A stretch of 64,000 nucleotides of DNA from Ignavibacteria bacterium UBA2360. Its GTDB lineage: Bacteria > Bacteroidota > Ignavibacteria > Tepidaquicellales > OLB5. Location: contig DDTQ01000010.1 of assembly GCA_002344125.1 (NCBI GenBank), positions 1 to 64,000 on the forward strand, read 5' to 3'. The position numbers and the translations under genes were made by a program. A model generated the notes under the pieces. The model was not told the DNA's origin, searched no databases, and saw only the letters and a list, made by a program, of their open reading frames with translations. This document shows positions 1-7,995 of this stretch, in pieces. Every line of letters begins with the position of its first letter. The stretch's first letter is position 1.

Positions 1-12
1 AAAAGCAATCAT

Positions 13-83
13 AGTCCCGTAGGGACGACATATTTGTAGCTAAACATTATTCCCCAAAAATCAGAGCTCCGTAGGAGCGGCAT
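13..83 (+). repeat. Left REP-like pair of the RAYT unit
   Basis: Two palindromes in direct orientation: 13-38 (core AGTCCCGTAGGGAC, tail CATATTTGTA) and 64-83 (core GAGCTCCGTAGGAGC, tail GGCAT). Both recur inverted at the right end of the unit. The design of a small hairpin followed by a tail ending in TTTGTAG is shared with intergenic repeats elsewhere in the window, for example 54651-54677 and 60284-60310. Confidence 0.8.
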
Positions 84-89
84 AAAAAT

Positions 90-581
90 ATGGCAAACAC
101 ATTTTCCCAAATTTATATTCAGGTAGTTTTCGCCGTTAAAGGAAGACAGAATCTAATTAAAAAAGAATTTAAAGATGAGGTCTATAAATACATTACGGGC
201 ATAACCCGAAAGAAAAATCAAAAATTATTGGCTATAAACGGAATGCCGGATCATGTGCATGTGTTTTTGGGAATGAACGCGGATATGCATCTTTCAATTC
301 TGGTAAAGGAAATTAAAGCAAATTCAAGCCGATTTATCAACGAAAAGAGATTCTTAAAGGGTAAATTTTCATGGCAGGAAGGGTTTGGTGCGTTTTCATA
401 TTCGCATTCGCATATAGATAGGGTTGTAAAATATATTATCAACCAGGAAAAGCATCATCAAAAGAAAACATTCCGGCAGGAGTATCTTGAACTACTGGCA
501 AAATTTGAAATTGACTATAACCCAAAATACCTGTTTGAATTCTATGATGAATTATATGCCGCTCCTACGGAGCTCAAATAA
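90..581 (+). CDS. REP-associated tyrosine transposase (IS200/IS605 Y1 family)
   Basis: A 163-residue protein of the Y1/HUH single-stranded DNA transposase family. The metal-binding HUH pair is visible as DHVHVFLG near residues 54-61, and the catalytic tyrosine is likely in VVKYIINQEKHH near residue 114. The N-terminal FSQIYIQVVFAVKGR strand is typical of the family. These enzymes nick and join single-stranded DNA at REP hairpins by a covalent phosphotyrosine. The gene sits alone inside inverted repeats without a TnpB partner, which favours a RAYT over a mobile IS200 copy. The ATG follows a palindrome directly and has no clear ribosome binding site. Confidence 0.9.
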   Translation: MANTFSQIYIQVVFAVKGRQNLIKKEFKDEVYKYITGITRKKNQKLLAINGMPDHVHVFLGMNADMHLSILVKEIKANSSRFINEKRFLKGKFSWQEGFGAFSYSHSHIDRVVKYIINQEKHHQKKTFRQEYLELLAKFEIDYNPKYLFEFYDELYAAPTELK

Positions 582-624
582 TGTGTTAACCTTAAATCTA
601 CAAATATGCCGTCCCTACGGGACT
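556..624 (-). repeat. Right REP-like pair of the RAYT unit
   Basis: Inverted copies of the left repeats: 556-575 is the exact reverse complement of 64-83, and 599-624 is the reverse complement of 13-38 with one base changed. The inner copy overlaps the 3' end of the transposase gene, so its sequence is both protein-coding and palindromic. Confidence 0.8.
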
Positions 625-669
625 GAAGAGAAAAATCTAACAAATTCATAAACAATATTCCGCACGAAT

Positions 670-862
670 AAATAAAAAACCCGGAAGCAATAAATTACTT
701 CCGGGTTCAGCATGAAAAAAATCGGCAAACTGCGGGTTTCTAAAGGAGAAAACAATACAGGAGGAAATCTGCAAGAAGCCGGATTTCACGTGCTGTATAC
801 CAGGAGGCAGTTTAGGTACACAGCGATTTGTTTCTTTTGGTGAAACGAACCTGCAGCCTGCC
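670..862 (-). ncRNA. Structured small RNA candidate, 6S-like architecture
   Basis: Read on the minus strand this is a transcript of about 190 nt with paired ends. Bases 848-861 pair with 725-738 over 14 positions with one mismatch, including G-U pairs, to form a closing stem. A perfect 10-bp internal hairpin (815-824 with 792-801, one G-U pair, 13-nt loop) forms the apical arm. A short hairpin (842-846 with 830-834) lies in the large central bubble. A terminator hairpin follows at 678-707 and a -10-like sequence precedes it. Closing stem, open bubble, apical stem and the size all match 6S RNA, which mimics an open promoter and sequesters RNA polymerase. The assignment to 6S is inference from structure only; another stable RNA is possible. 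The gap holds no convincing protein gene. Confidence 0.5.
671..707 (-). terminator. Rho-independent terminator of the small RNA
   Basis: A 10-bp perfect stem (678-687 with 698-707, arms AACCCGGAAG and CTTCCGGGTT) with a 10-nt loop. On the minus strand it runs into TTTTTTATTTATT at 677-665. On the plus strand no T-run follows, so it acts on the minus strand and closes the small RNA. Confidence 0.75.
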
Positions 863-863
863 A

Positions 864-873
864 ATTATAATAA
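864..873 (-). promoter_or_regulatory. Probable -10 region for the small RNA
   Basis: The minus strand reads TTATTATAAT here, containing TATAAT (869-864) and TATTAT (873-868). Either places the transcription start within a few bases of the closing stem of the RNA at 861. A TTGAAA at 900-895 is too far (24 bp from TATAAT) to be a canonical -35 element. Confidence 0.4.
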
Positions 874-974
874 CACAGTGTACACTAAAATAATTTCAAC
901 CCTGCAATATTTTTACCGTAATTTGGCGATTTGTTTTGAATATCTAATGAAATTTCGGTATATTTAGCTAAATT

Positions 975-2060
975 ATGCAGGAAAATGAATTTTTTAAAGA
1001 TAAAGATAAGTTCTCAGAAGCTGAAAAGCAGAGGGCTTCTCACAGCCTATGGTATTATTCCTGGATAAGATTCAAACGCAATAAACTCGCTATGGCGGGT
1101 CTTATTACCCTTATTTTATTAATACTTGTGGCAGTTTCTGCCGGAATTCTCGCTCCATACGATCCCAATGATCAAACGCTTGAATATGCCACAAAACCCT
1201 CCGGTTTTAAAGGAAATGTACTGGTTAAAAAGGCGCTTGATGGCACGGATTTTATCCCGATCAGAAATATCAACAAAATTACGCATGATTCAGTATTTTA
1301 CGCAGATTTCAGCGGATCTGAAAGGTCAATTGCTAAATCAGAGTTAATAAATGGTACCGAAGAGCAATGGCACATTCAGCCTGAATATTTACTCGGCACC
1401 GATAGGTACGGCAGGGATATTTTAAGCAGGCTCATTTACGGCAGCAGGATCAGTCTTTCCGTTGGTGTGATTTCCGAAAGTATTGCTATTATTATAGGAG
1501 TAATACTCGGCGCTCTTGCCGGTTATTTTCGCGGTAAAACCGATGCTGTAATAATGTGGTTTATTAATGTAGTCTGGTCCTTCCCTTCAATTCTGTTCAT
1601 AATAGCGCTTTCAGTTGTGCTTGGTAAAGGTTTTTGGCAGTCATTTGTTGCAATTGGCCTGACAGGCTGGGTAGATATCGCCAGGATCGTCCGCGGGCAA
1701 TTCTTTTCGCTTCGGGAAACTGAGTATGTTGAAGCTACACGCGCTCTTGGTTACAAACCAACCAGGATTATTTTTAAACACATACTGCCGAATACTATTG
1801 GTCCCATAATTGTAACAGGTACTGCGGGTCTTGCTACCGCGATTATATTCGAAGCCAGCCTTAGTTTCCTCGGACTTGGCGTTCAGCCGCCGACTGCAAG
1901 CTGGGGGCAGATGGTTTTTGACGGATATAAGTATATCGTTGCGGGAACAAATTACGGCTTGGCTCTCTATCCGTCACTTGCAATTATGATCACAGTATTT
2001 GCGGTTAATCTGATTGGTGACGGCTTAAGAGACGCATTCGATCCTAAAATGAGGAGATAA
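975..2060 (+). CDS. Peptide ABC transporter permease, DppC/OppC family
   Basis: An inner-membrane permease of 361 residues for import of di- or oligopeptides, or of nickel in some relatives. The first membrane segment lies near residues 37-60. The hallmark YLLGTDRYGRDILSRLIYGSRIS is followed by five further membrane segments and the EAA loop EATRALGYKPTRIIFKHILPN that contacts the ATPase. The ending SFLGLGVQPPTASWGQM is diagnostic for the C-type partner. The protein is about 60 residues longer than usual because a charged stretch (about residues 65-130) is inserted between the first membrane segment and the LGTDRYGRD motif. No second permease, ATPase or binding protein gene is adjacent, so its partners must lie elsewhere. 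Confidence 0.9.
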   Translation: MQENEFFKDKDKFSEAEKQRASHSLWYYSWIRFKRNKLAMAGLITLILLILVAVSAGILAPYDPNDQTLEYATKPSGFKGNVLVKKALDGTDFIPIRNINKITHDSVFYADFSGSERSIAKSELINGTEEQWHIQPEYLLGTDRYGRDILSRLIYGSRISLSVGVISESIAIIIGVILGALAGYFRGKTDAVIMWFINVVWSFPSILFIIALSVVLGKGFWQSFVAIGLTGWVDIARIVRGQFFSLRETEYVEATRALGYKPTRIIFKHILPNTIGPIIVTGTAGLATAIIFEASLSFLGLGVQPPTASWGQMVFDGYKYIVAGTNYGLALYPSLAIMITVFAVNLIGDGLRDAFDPKMRR

Positions 2061-2121
2061 ATTGCTTTACAGACTTTTTACCCGAATATAAATTATCCAT
2101 ACATCGCAAAACGCTGTATAT

Positions 2122-3270
2122 ATGAATGAATTAAAACACTTATTGTTTCTTACACAGATTGAAGGCCTTGGTGCGGTACGTACCAAAAGGCTGATCGATA
2201 AATTCGGAAGCGCGGAAAATGTATTTTCAGCTGAGCCTGCCGAAATTGCTGAAATTGAGAACATAAGTGGAAAGTCAGCCTTAGCAATCCTGGATGCGTA
2301 CAGTAGATTTAATGATTTTGACAGCGTGTTTGATGAATTCATCGCCAAAGCTGAAAAATTGCACATTACAATTTTACCGCTTTCAAGCCCCGATTACCCT
2401 GACCTGCTGAAGAGGATTTACGACCCTCCGGTTATTCTTTATATTCGCGGTAATTATTCACCCGAAAAACTTGCAAATTCCATCGGAATTGTTGGTACAA
2501 GGAAACCCACAGACTACGGAAAAAAAATGTCTGAAAGGTTTGCCGAAGAACTTTCATCAGCCGGCATAGCCGTTATAAGCGGCTTCGCCAGGGGAGTGGA
2601 TACGCATGCTCACAAGGCTGTACTGAAGAATACAAACGCTGCCGCGATTACTGCAGCCGTTTTCGGCTGCGGCGTAGATATGATCTACCCTCCCGAAAAC
2701 AAATCGTTATATGATGAAATGCTTGAAAAGGGTCTGCTAATTTCTGAATACGAAATATCAGCCTTTCCGGATGCTGTAAATTTCCCGAAACGGAACAGAA
2801 TAATCAGCGGACTTTCATTGGGTACAATTGTGATTGAAAGCGATATAGACGGAGGCGCGCTAATTACTGCCAGAACGGCGCTTGATCAATCCAGGGAAGT
2901 GTTTGCCGTTCCGGGATATATCACATCAAAAGTAAGCAGCGGCACAAATGCTCTTATCAAAAACGGGCAGGCCAAACTTGTCGAAAATCTTGATGATATA
3001 CTGGTTGAGCTCACCGGCAAACTGAACGGATTGAAACTTAACAGCGCAAATGGCAATTCAATAAAAGTAAACGAAATACCGGAACTCAACGGCAATGAAA
3101 AGCTGGTTTATGATACATTTTTGATGAATCTGGAGCCAATTCACATAGATTTCATATCAGAGAAATCGGGATTGAATATATCAGATTCGTTGGTCACATT
3201 GCTGAATATGGAATTCAAAGGAATAGTTGAACAGCTTCCGGGTAAACGATTTAAAATAAGCTATCAATAA
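2122..3270 (+). CDS. dprA: DNA processing protein DprA (Smf)
   Basis: A single-stranded DNA-binding protein that protects incoming DNA during natural transformation and loads RecA. The 382 residues show an N-terminal helix-hairpin region (IEGLGAVRTKRLIDKFGSAE), then the Rossmann-like core with GIVGTRKPTDYGKKM (about 130-144), SGFARGVDTHAHK (about 160-172), FGCGVDMIYPPEN and NFPKRNRIISGLS. A C-terminal winged-helix domain covers about residues 310-380. The gene ends three bases before rpoN, so the two are probably cotranscribed. DprA is also found in species that are not known to be competent, so it does not by itself prove transformation. Confidence 0.95.
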   Translation: MNELKHLLFLTQIEGLGAVRTKRLIDKFGSAENVFSAEPAEIAEIENISGKSALAILDAYSRFNDFDSVFDEFIAKAEKLHITILPLSSPDYPDLLKRIYDPPVILYIRGNYSPEKLANSIGIVGTRKPTDYGKKMSERFAEELSSAGIAVISGFARGVDTHAHKAVLKNTNAAAITAAVFGCGVDMIYPPENKSLYDEMLEKGLLISEYEISAFPDAVNFPKRNRIISGLSLGTIVIESDIDGGALITARTALDQSREVFAVPGYITSKVSSGTNALIKNGQAKLVENLDDILVELTGKLNGLKLNSANGNSIKVNEIPELNGNEKLVYDTFLMNLEPIHIDFISEKSGLNISDSLVTLLNMEFKGIVEQLPGKRFKISYQ

Positions 3271-3273
3271 TTA

Positions 3274-4665
3274 ATGTTAAAAAATACTCAGGGACAGTTT
3301 CAGCAGCAAAAATTATCACCGCAGGCTATTCAGGCTCAGCTGCTGCTCGCCATCCCTACAATTGCTCTTGAGCAGGAAATAAAGAAGCAGCTTGAAGAGA
3401 ATCCTGTGCTGGAAGATAACATAGACACCGAAGATAAAACGGAAACTTCTCCCGGGGAGATATATGATAACGGTAACTGGAACAGCTACAATGAGCGAAG
3501 CAATTACAGCAGCAATTTTTCGGGTACAGATGAAGAACGAACAGATTACCTGCTGAATAAACAGGGCAAACAGAAAGAAACACCGCTTGAACAGGTTTAC
3601 AGCATGGGGCTTGATACTGATGAATTGATAATAGCTGAGGAAATTCTCGGGAACCTTGAAGATGACGGTTACCTGAGAATATCTTTGGAAGAAATTAAAG
3701 AGGACATCACTGAAAAATACTCGATTGAACCGGGAATGGAAAAGATCGAGAGTGTTCTGCGTATGGTTCAGAATATCGATCCGCCGGGTATTGCGGCAAG
3801 AAATCTGCAGGAATGCCTTTCAATACAATTAAATGACAGCTCAAACGGCTTAACAGATGATGACCGCAGGCTGTGTTTAAGTATGATAAATGAATATTTC
3901 GAGGAATTTAAGTTAAAACACTTCGAAAAACTGGCAAAACTTCTTGATGTAAATCTTGAAAAGGTGAATGAGTTGTTTGAGATAATTCACAGGCTTAATC
4001 CCGCTCCCGGTAAACAGGATATAGCCGCTGATTATATCATCCCCGATTTTATCGTAAAAGAAGTTGAAGGCAGTCTGAAAGTTGAACTCACCGGCAGCTC
4101 AAAACCGGGTATCAAGATCAGTAAAAAGTACATGGAAATGCTTAAGGATAAATCAACCGAAAAGGATACCAAAGATTTCCTTAAAAATAAGATTGAGTCA
4201 GCCAGATGGTTTATTAATGCTATTGAATCCAGAAGAAATACCATGCTTAAGATTATGAATGCAATTGTTGCAAGGCAGATGGAATTTTTCACCTCGCACG
4301 GTGAAAATATTAAGCCAATGTTCGAAAAGGATATCGCCGAAGATATCAGTATGGATATTTCAACCGTAAGCAGGGTAGTAAGAGGCAAGTATGTTCAGAC
4401 TGATTTCGGTATTTTTGATCTGAAATATTTCTTTTCTGCGGCTATGAAAACTGAAAGCGGCGAGGATGTTTCTAACAAGATTTTTATGGATAAGATCAGG
4501 GATTTGATTGAAAAGGAAGATAAATCCAAACCGCTTAGCGATGATAAAATAGCGGAAATGATGAACAAAGAAGGATTTAACCTTGCACGAAGGACTGTTG
4601 CTAAATACCGTGAAAACATGAAAATACCCAAAGCTACTTTAAGAAGAAAAATAATATTGAACTAA
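3274..4665 (+). CDS. rpoN: RNA polymerase sigma-54 factor RpoN
   Basis: The alternative sigma factor that recognises -24/-12 promoters and needs an AAA+ activator. The 463 residues have the glutamine- and leucine-rich region I at the start (QFQQQKLSPQAIQAQLLLAIPT), an acidic linker (about 45-100), a core-binding domain, and the DNA-binding C-terminus with the RpoN box ARRTVAKYRE (about residues 435-444). The helix-turn-helix lies around DISMDISTVSRVVRGKYVQT. The length is normal. The gene follows dprA by three bases. No convincing -24/-12 promoter was found by eye in the gaps of this window, so its targets are probably elsewhere. Confidence 0.96.
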   Translation: MLKNTQGQFQQQKLSPQAIQAQLLLAIPTIALEQEIKKQLEENPVLEDNIDTEDKTETSPGEIYDNGNWNSYNERSNYSSNFSGTDEERTDYLLNKQGKQKETPLEQVYSMGLDTDELIIAEEILGNLEDDGYLRISLEEIKEDITEKYSIEPGMEKIESVLRMVQNIDPPGIAARNLQECLSIQLNDSSNGLTDDDRRLCLSMINEYFEEFKLKHFEKLAKLLDVNLEKVNELFEIIHRLNPAPGKQDIAADYIIPDFIVKEVEGSLKVELTGSSKPGIKISKKYMEMLKDKSTEKDTKDFLKNKIESARWFINAIESRRNTMLKIMNAIVARQMEFFTSHGENIKPMFEKDIAEDISMDISTVSRVVRGKYVQTDFGIFDLKYFFSAAMKTESGEDVSNKIFMDKIRDLIEKEDKSKPLSDDKIAEMMNKEGFNLARRTVAKYRENMKIPKATLRRKIILN

Positions 4666-4756
4666 TTATAATATTAATGAATATTAGTATGTTTAGCGGA
4701 ATTTTATTGCTAAATATATGATTTTATAAGTAAAGAATATAATTTTAGGAGCGCAA

Positions 4757-5296
4757 TTGGATAACAAGATAAGAAGTACTACTGTTGTTGGTTTAATTAA
4801 AGATGGTAAAGCCGCAATGGGAAGCGACGGACAGGTAACCGTTTCAAACACAGTTTTAAAGCATAATACAAAAAAAGTTCGAAAGATCTATAATAATAAA
4901 GTACTCGCCGGCTTTGCCGGCTCAACTGCAGATGCGTTGACGCTATTTGAAAAATTCGAAGCAAAGCTTGAGCAATACAAAGGCAACTTGCCAAGAGCAG
5001 CTGTTGAACTTGCCAAGGATTGGCGTACTGACAGATATTTACGCAGGCTCGAGGCCTTGCTGGCTGTGATGGATAATAAACATGCTTTCATAATTTCAGG
5101 CAATGGTGATGTTATCGAGCCTGATGACGGAATTGTAGCCATAGGCTCGGGTGGAAGCTTTGCTACCGCTGCCGCAAGGATGCTGATCAAATATTCCGCG
5201 CTGCCTTCGGCAGAAATTGTTAAGGAATCTTTGAACACAGCGGCTGATATCTGTATTTATACAAACCACAGCGTTACAATTGAAGAACTTGAATAA
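4757..5296 (+). CDS. hslV: ATP-dependent protease peptidase subunit HslV
   Basis: Proteasome-like N-terminal threonine peptidase that forms a double hexameric ring capped by HslU. The 179-residue product starts at TTG, supported by the AGGAG at 4747-4751; no ATG lies upstream in frame. The mature N-terminus is expected at TTVVGLIKDGKAAMGSDGQVT, so a seven-residue propeptide MDNKIRS would have to be removed, unlike the single Met of the enterobacterial enzyme. The conserved GFAGSTADALTLFEKFE and IGSGGSFATAAARML segments are intact. hslU follows after 55 bases, forming the usual hslVU operon. Confidence 0.96.
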   Translation: MDNKIRSTTVVGLIKDGKAAMGSDGQVTVSNTVLKHNTKKVRKIYNNKVLAGFAGSTADALTLFEKFEAKLEQYKGNLPRAAVELAKDWRTDRYLRRLEALLAVMDNKHAFIISGNGDVIEPDDGIVAIGSGGSFATAAARMLIKYSALPSAEIVKESLNTAADICIYTNHSVTIEELE

Positions 5297-5351
5297 CGAT
5301 ATTTATAACCCTTTTTAAATTAAAAATTTATAGAAAGAGCAAATCTTTAAA

Positions 5352-6902
5352 ATGTCAGAAAATACAATTGATAAAGTAATAACTGAAAACTCAAACGGCA
5401 GCGCTGAAAGTACAGGTAAACCTGTTGAAAACGGAAAGCCCGAAAAGAAACCCAGGGCAAAAAAAGTAACCAAAACTACTGAGGCTGAAACCGATGAGCA
5501 GAATTCTTTGATAAAAGAATTAACCCCCTCACAAATAGTAGGCGAGCTTGATAAATATATCATTGGGCAAAATAACGCGAAGAAATCTGTGGCAATTGCT
5601 TTGCGCAACAGGTGGAGAAGAAAACAGATATCTGACGGATTGCGTGAAGAAATAATGCCGAATAATATCATACTTATCGGACCCACAGGTGTTGGAAAAA
5701 CGGAAATTGCCCGCAGGCTGGCAAAACTTTCAAATGCGCCGTTTATTAAGGTTGAAGCGTCAAAATTCACAGAAGTGGGATACGTTGGCAGGGATGTGGA
5801 ATCAATTGTGCGTGAGCTTACCGATCTGGGCGTCACCATGGTGAAATCAGAAAAGAGCGTTGAAGTACAAAAGAAAGCTGAATACCTTGCTGAGGAAAGA
5901 TTGCTGGATATACTTATTCCGCCCGTAAAGAAAAAACACGAAGAAGGCAATGCAGCTCAGGCGACTCTGGGATTTTCAGCTCCGGCGCCCGCTGCGGAAG
6001 AAGAAAAAGAAGATAACTTCAAGACCCGCGAGAAATTCCGGGAGAAGCTGCAAAAAGGCGAGCTTGATGAACGGGTGATCGAGATTGATATTTCAGGCGA
6101 TGGAATGCCGATGATGCAGGTAATGGGTCCTATTGGACTTGATGACCTTGGCGTAAACCTGCAGGATCTCTTCAGCAGCGTAATGCCCAAGAAGATGAAG
6201 AAACGTAAAATGACTGTAAAAGAAGCGCGCGTAGTGCTTGTACAGGAAGAAGCGCATAAGCTGATAGATATGGATTCCGTTATTAAAGAAGCAATTTCAA
6301 GGGTTCAGGAATACGGGATAGTATTTATTGATGAAATAGATAAAATTGCGGGACCCCAGGGCAAAGGGCAGGGACCCGATGTTTCACGCGAAGGCGTGCA
6401 GCGTGACCTGCTGCCGATTGTTGAAGGCTCGAGTGTTACAACAAAATACGGCTCAGTTAAAACTGATCATGTGCTTTTTATCGCAAGCGGCGCGTTCCAT
6501 GTGGCTAAACCAAGCGATCTGATACCTGAACTGCAGGGAAGATTCCCAATAAGGGTAGAGCTCAATAGCCTGACCGAAGAAGACTTTGTTAAGATATTAA
6601 CGCAGCCGCAAAACGCACTTTTAAAGCAGTACGAAGCACTGTTGAAGTCAGAGGGAGTTGAACTTATATTCGAAGATGATGGTATATTTGAAGTTGCAAG
6701 AATTGCGGCCGAAGTAAATGAGCAGGTCGAAAATATCGGAGCAAGAAGACTGCATACAATACTTTCTACTGTACTTGAAGAAATATTGTACAATACCCCT
6801 GATAAAAATGCCGAGAAAAAAATTGTTGTTGATAAAGAACTTGTGAATGAAAAACTTAAGGATATTGTGAAAAACAGGGATCTAAGCAGGTATATTCTGT
6901 AA
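5352..6902 (+). CDS. hslU: ATP-dependent unfoldase HslU
   Basis: AAA+ ATPase that unfolds substrates and feeds them to HslV. Walker A is GPTGVGKTEIARR near residues 110-122 and Walker B is IVFIDEIDKIAG. The I-domain insert lies between them, with a charged linker (AAEEEKEDNFKTREKFREK). Sensor 2 is in the NIGARRLHT segment, and the C-terminus RDLSRYIL matches the tail that docks into HslV. At 516 residues it is about 70 longer than the E. coli protein. Much of the excess is a low-complexity Lys/Glu/Pro-rich N-terminal stretch of about 50 residues before the conserved LTPSQIVGELDKYIIGQ. Confidence 0.96.
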   Translation: MSENTIDKVITENSNGSAESTGKPVENGKPEKKPRAKKVTKTTEAETDEQNSLIKELTPSQIVGELDKYIIGQNNAKKSVAIALRNRWRRKQISDGLREEIMPNNIILIGPTGVGKTEIARRLAKLSNAPFIKVEASKFTEVGYVGRDVESIVRELTDLGVTMVKSEKSVEVQKKAEYLAEERLLDILIPPVKKKHEEGNAAQATLGFSAPAPAAEEEKEDNFKTREKFREKLQKGELDERVIEIDISGDGMPMMQVMGPIGLDDLGVNLQDLFSSVMPKKMKKRKMTVKEARVVLVQEEAHKLIDMDSVIKEAISRVQEYGIVFIDEIDKIAGPQGKGQGPDVSREGVQRDLLPIVEGSSVTTKYGSVKTDHVLFIASGAFHVAKPSDLIPELQGRFPIRVELNSLTEEDFVKILTQPQNALLKQYEALLKSEGVELIFEDDGIFEVARIAAEVNEQVENIGARRLHTILSTVLEEILYNTPDKNAEKKIVVDKELVNEKLKDIVKNRDLSRYIL

Positions 6903-6977
6903 TATTTTAGTATCTTTGTAAAGATTCAGTTCAATTAAGAGTGCAAAACTTCTAATTCAATAAAGGAGAAATTCGTA

Positions 6978-7826
6978 ATGCAATTTTATACTAAGTTACT
7001 GCTTGTTATCGCTTTGCTTTCATGCAGTGTTTTTGCGCAGCAGTTACCTGAAATGAGACTAAGCGAGAGCAAGAGCTTTTTGAAAAATAAAGAGAACTTT
7101 GAAGGCTATAAAGAGCAGGATGCAAAATCAGTGTATAAGAAAAACTTCCAGCTTAAGACCAGAAAAACAGTGACATCGTATTTTGGGGCAGGCTATTCAT
7201 TCATGATATTCACAAACTCTTTTATGAGCTCGGCTTTTCCGATCCTTGATACAAGGAATGGTACATTTTTAACTAATATAAATCTCTTCTTTGGCTTTTC
7301 TATTGCAAAAGCGGTTACACTTGAATTTTCGCCGACTATCCTTTTTACCAGCAATAATAAACAAGTCGATTATACTCTGAATCCGCAGTTTACATCTACT
7401 GGCAGCACATACCAATACGCTCATACAAGCACAAATGGTATTATTGCTCTGCCGCTTGCAATTAACGTGAGGTTCTTCCCGTTGTTTAAGCAAAAGGGAT
7501 TTGGAAGATTATTCTTTATTGGCGGCGGCGCGGGCGCAGTGTGGGTTAGAGAAGAAAATGATGTGGTATATAACAACTTGCCTAATACTTTTGCAATTTA
7601 CGGAGGTGATGGTGTTTATAGACAGGGTATTACGACCAGCCAGTGGGCTCCGCTCTTCAGGGTAATTTCAGGGTTCACAGGTACAGGCGGCCAGTTTGGA
7701 TTTGGCGGTGAGTTGAGTTATAACATCATTCCTCTTAAACAGGATACATCACAGCCTTTCGCAACACGCTTCGCCAAAGATATGAACAGCGTTGATATAA
7801 CATTAAGGTTCTACTTCAGTCTGTAA
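6978..7826 (+). CDS. Predicted outer-membrane beta-barrel protein
   Basis: An unrecognised 282-residue secreted protein. A signal peptide (residues 1-20, ending SVFAQ) precedes a charged region and then alternating aromatic/glycine strands such as SYFGAGYSFMIFT, LFFGFSIAKAVTLEFSP and FFIGGGAGAVWV. It ends in phenylalanine (SVDITLRFYFSL), as outer-membrane barrels do. The start has a good AAAGGAG at 6962-6968. It follows hslU by 75 bases and is closed by a terminator, so it may be its own unit. The beta-barrel call is inference from composition and the C-terminus. Confidence 0.7.
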   Translation: MQFYTKLLLVIALLSCSVFAQQLPEMRLSESKSFLKNKENFEGYKEQDAKSVYKKNFQLKTRKTVTSYFGAGYSFMIFTNSFMSSAFPILDTRNGTFLTNINLFFGFSIAKAVTLEFSPTILFTSNNKQVDYTLNPQFTSTGSTYQYAHTSTNGIIALPLAINVRFFPLFKQKGFGRLFFIGGGAGAVWVREENDVVYNNLPNTFAIYGGDGVYRQGITTSQWAPLFRVISGFTGTGGQFGFGGELSYNIIPLKQDTSQPFATRFAKDMNSVDITLRFYFSL

Positions 7827-7847
7827 TCCATTTTAGTTTTCTAAAAA

Positions 7848-7886
7848 CAAAACCTGGCAGGTTATTGAAACCTGCCAGGTTTTTTG
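7848..7886. terminator. Bidirectional rho-independent terminator
   Basis: Stem arms 7851-7863 (AACCTGGCAGGTT) and 7869-7881 with a short loop, followed by TTTTTTG on the plus strand and by TTTTGTTTTTAG on the minus strand. It lies between two convergent genes and can stop both the outer-membrane gene and the long minus-strand operon. Confidence 0.85.
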
Positions 7887-7901
7887 TTACTCTGTTTCTT
7901 T

Positions 7902-7925
7902 GTCATTCCTGCGAAAGCAGGAATC
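7902..7925. repeat. Short intergenic palindrome of the CGAAAGCAGGAAT type
   Basis: An imperfect hairpin, ATTCCTGC GAAA GCAGGAAT. Related forms with the core CCCCGCgnnnGCGGGGATC occur at 54434-54457, 54524-54547 and 59612-59632. Confidence 0.5.
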
Positions 7926-7995
7926 TTTGTTATGCTAAGCTTAAAAACTCAAATTAGAGAAGATCACCCTAAAGAACTCTACTTTTACTCGCAAA

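Larger units (their letters stand above)
13..624 (+). mobile_element. RAYT transposase unit with nested REP-like inverted repeats
   Basis: A single Y1-type transposase gene is bracketed by two nested pairs of inverted repeats. The outer pair is 13-38 and 599-624 (26 nt, one mismatch). The inner pair is 64-83 and 556-575 (20 nt, perfect); its right copy lies inside the last codons of the gene. Each repeat carries a short GC palindrome (CCCGTAGGG or CTCCGTAGGAG) followed by an AT-rich tail. This is the layout of REP-associated tyrosine transposases, which are usually domesticated single-copy genes flanked by the REPs they act on. No target-site duplication can be judged because the window starts 12 bases to the left. 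Confidence 0.85.

Noticed and set aside
646..864. 72-codon minus-strand frame next to the RAYT unit
   Set aside because: It covers the structured RNA and its terminator. The hairpins explain the sequence better, and the product has no recognisable feature.
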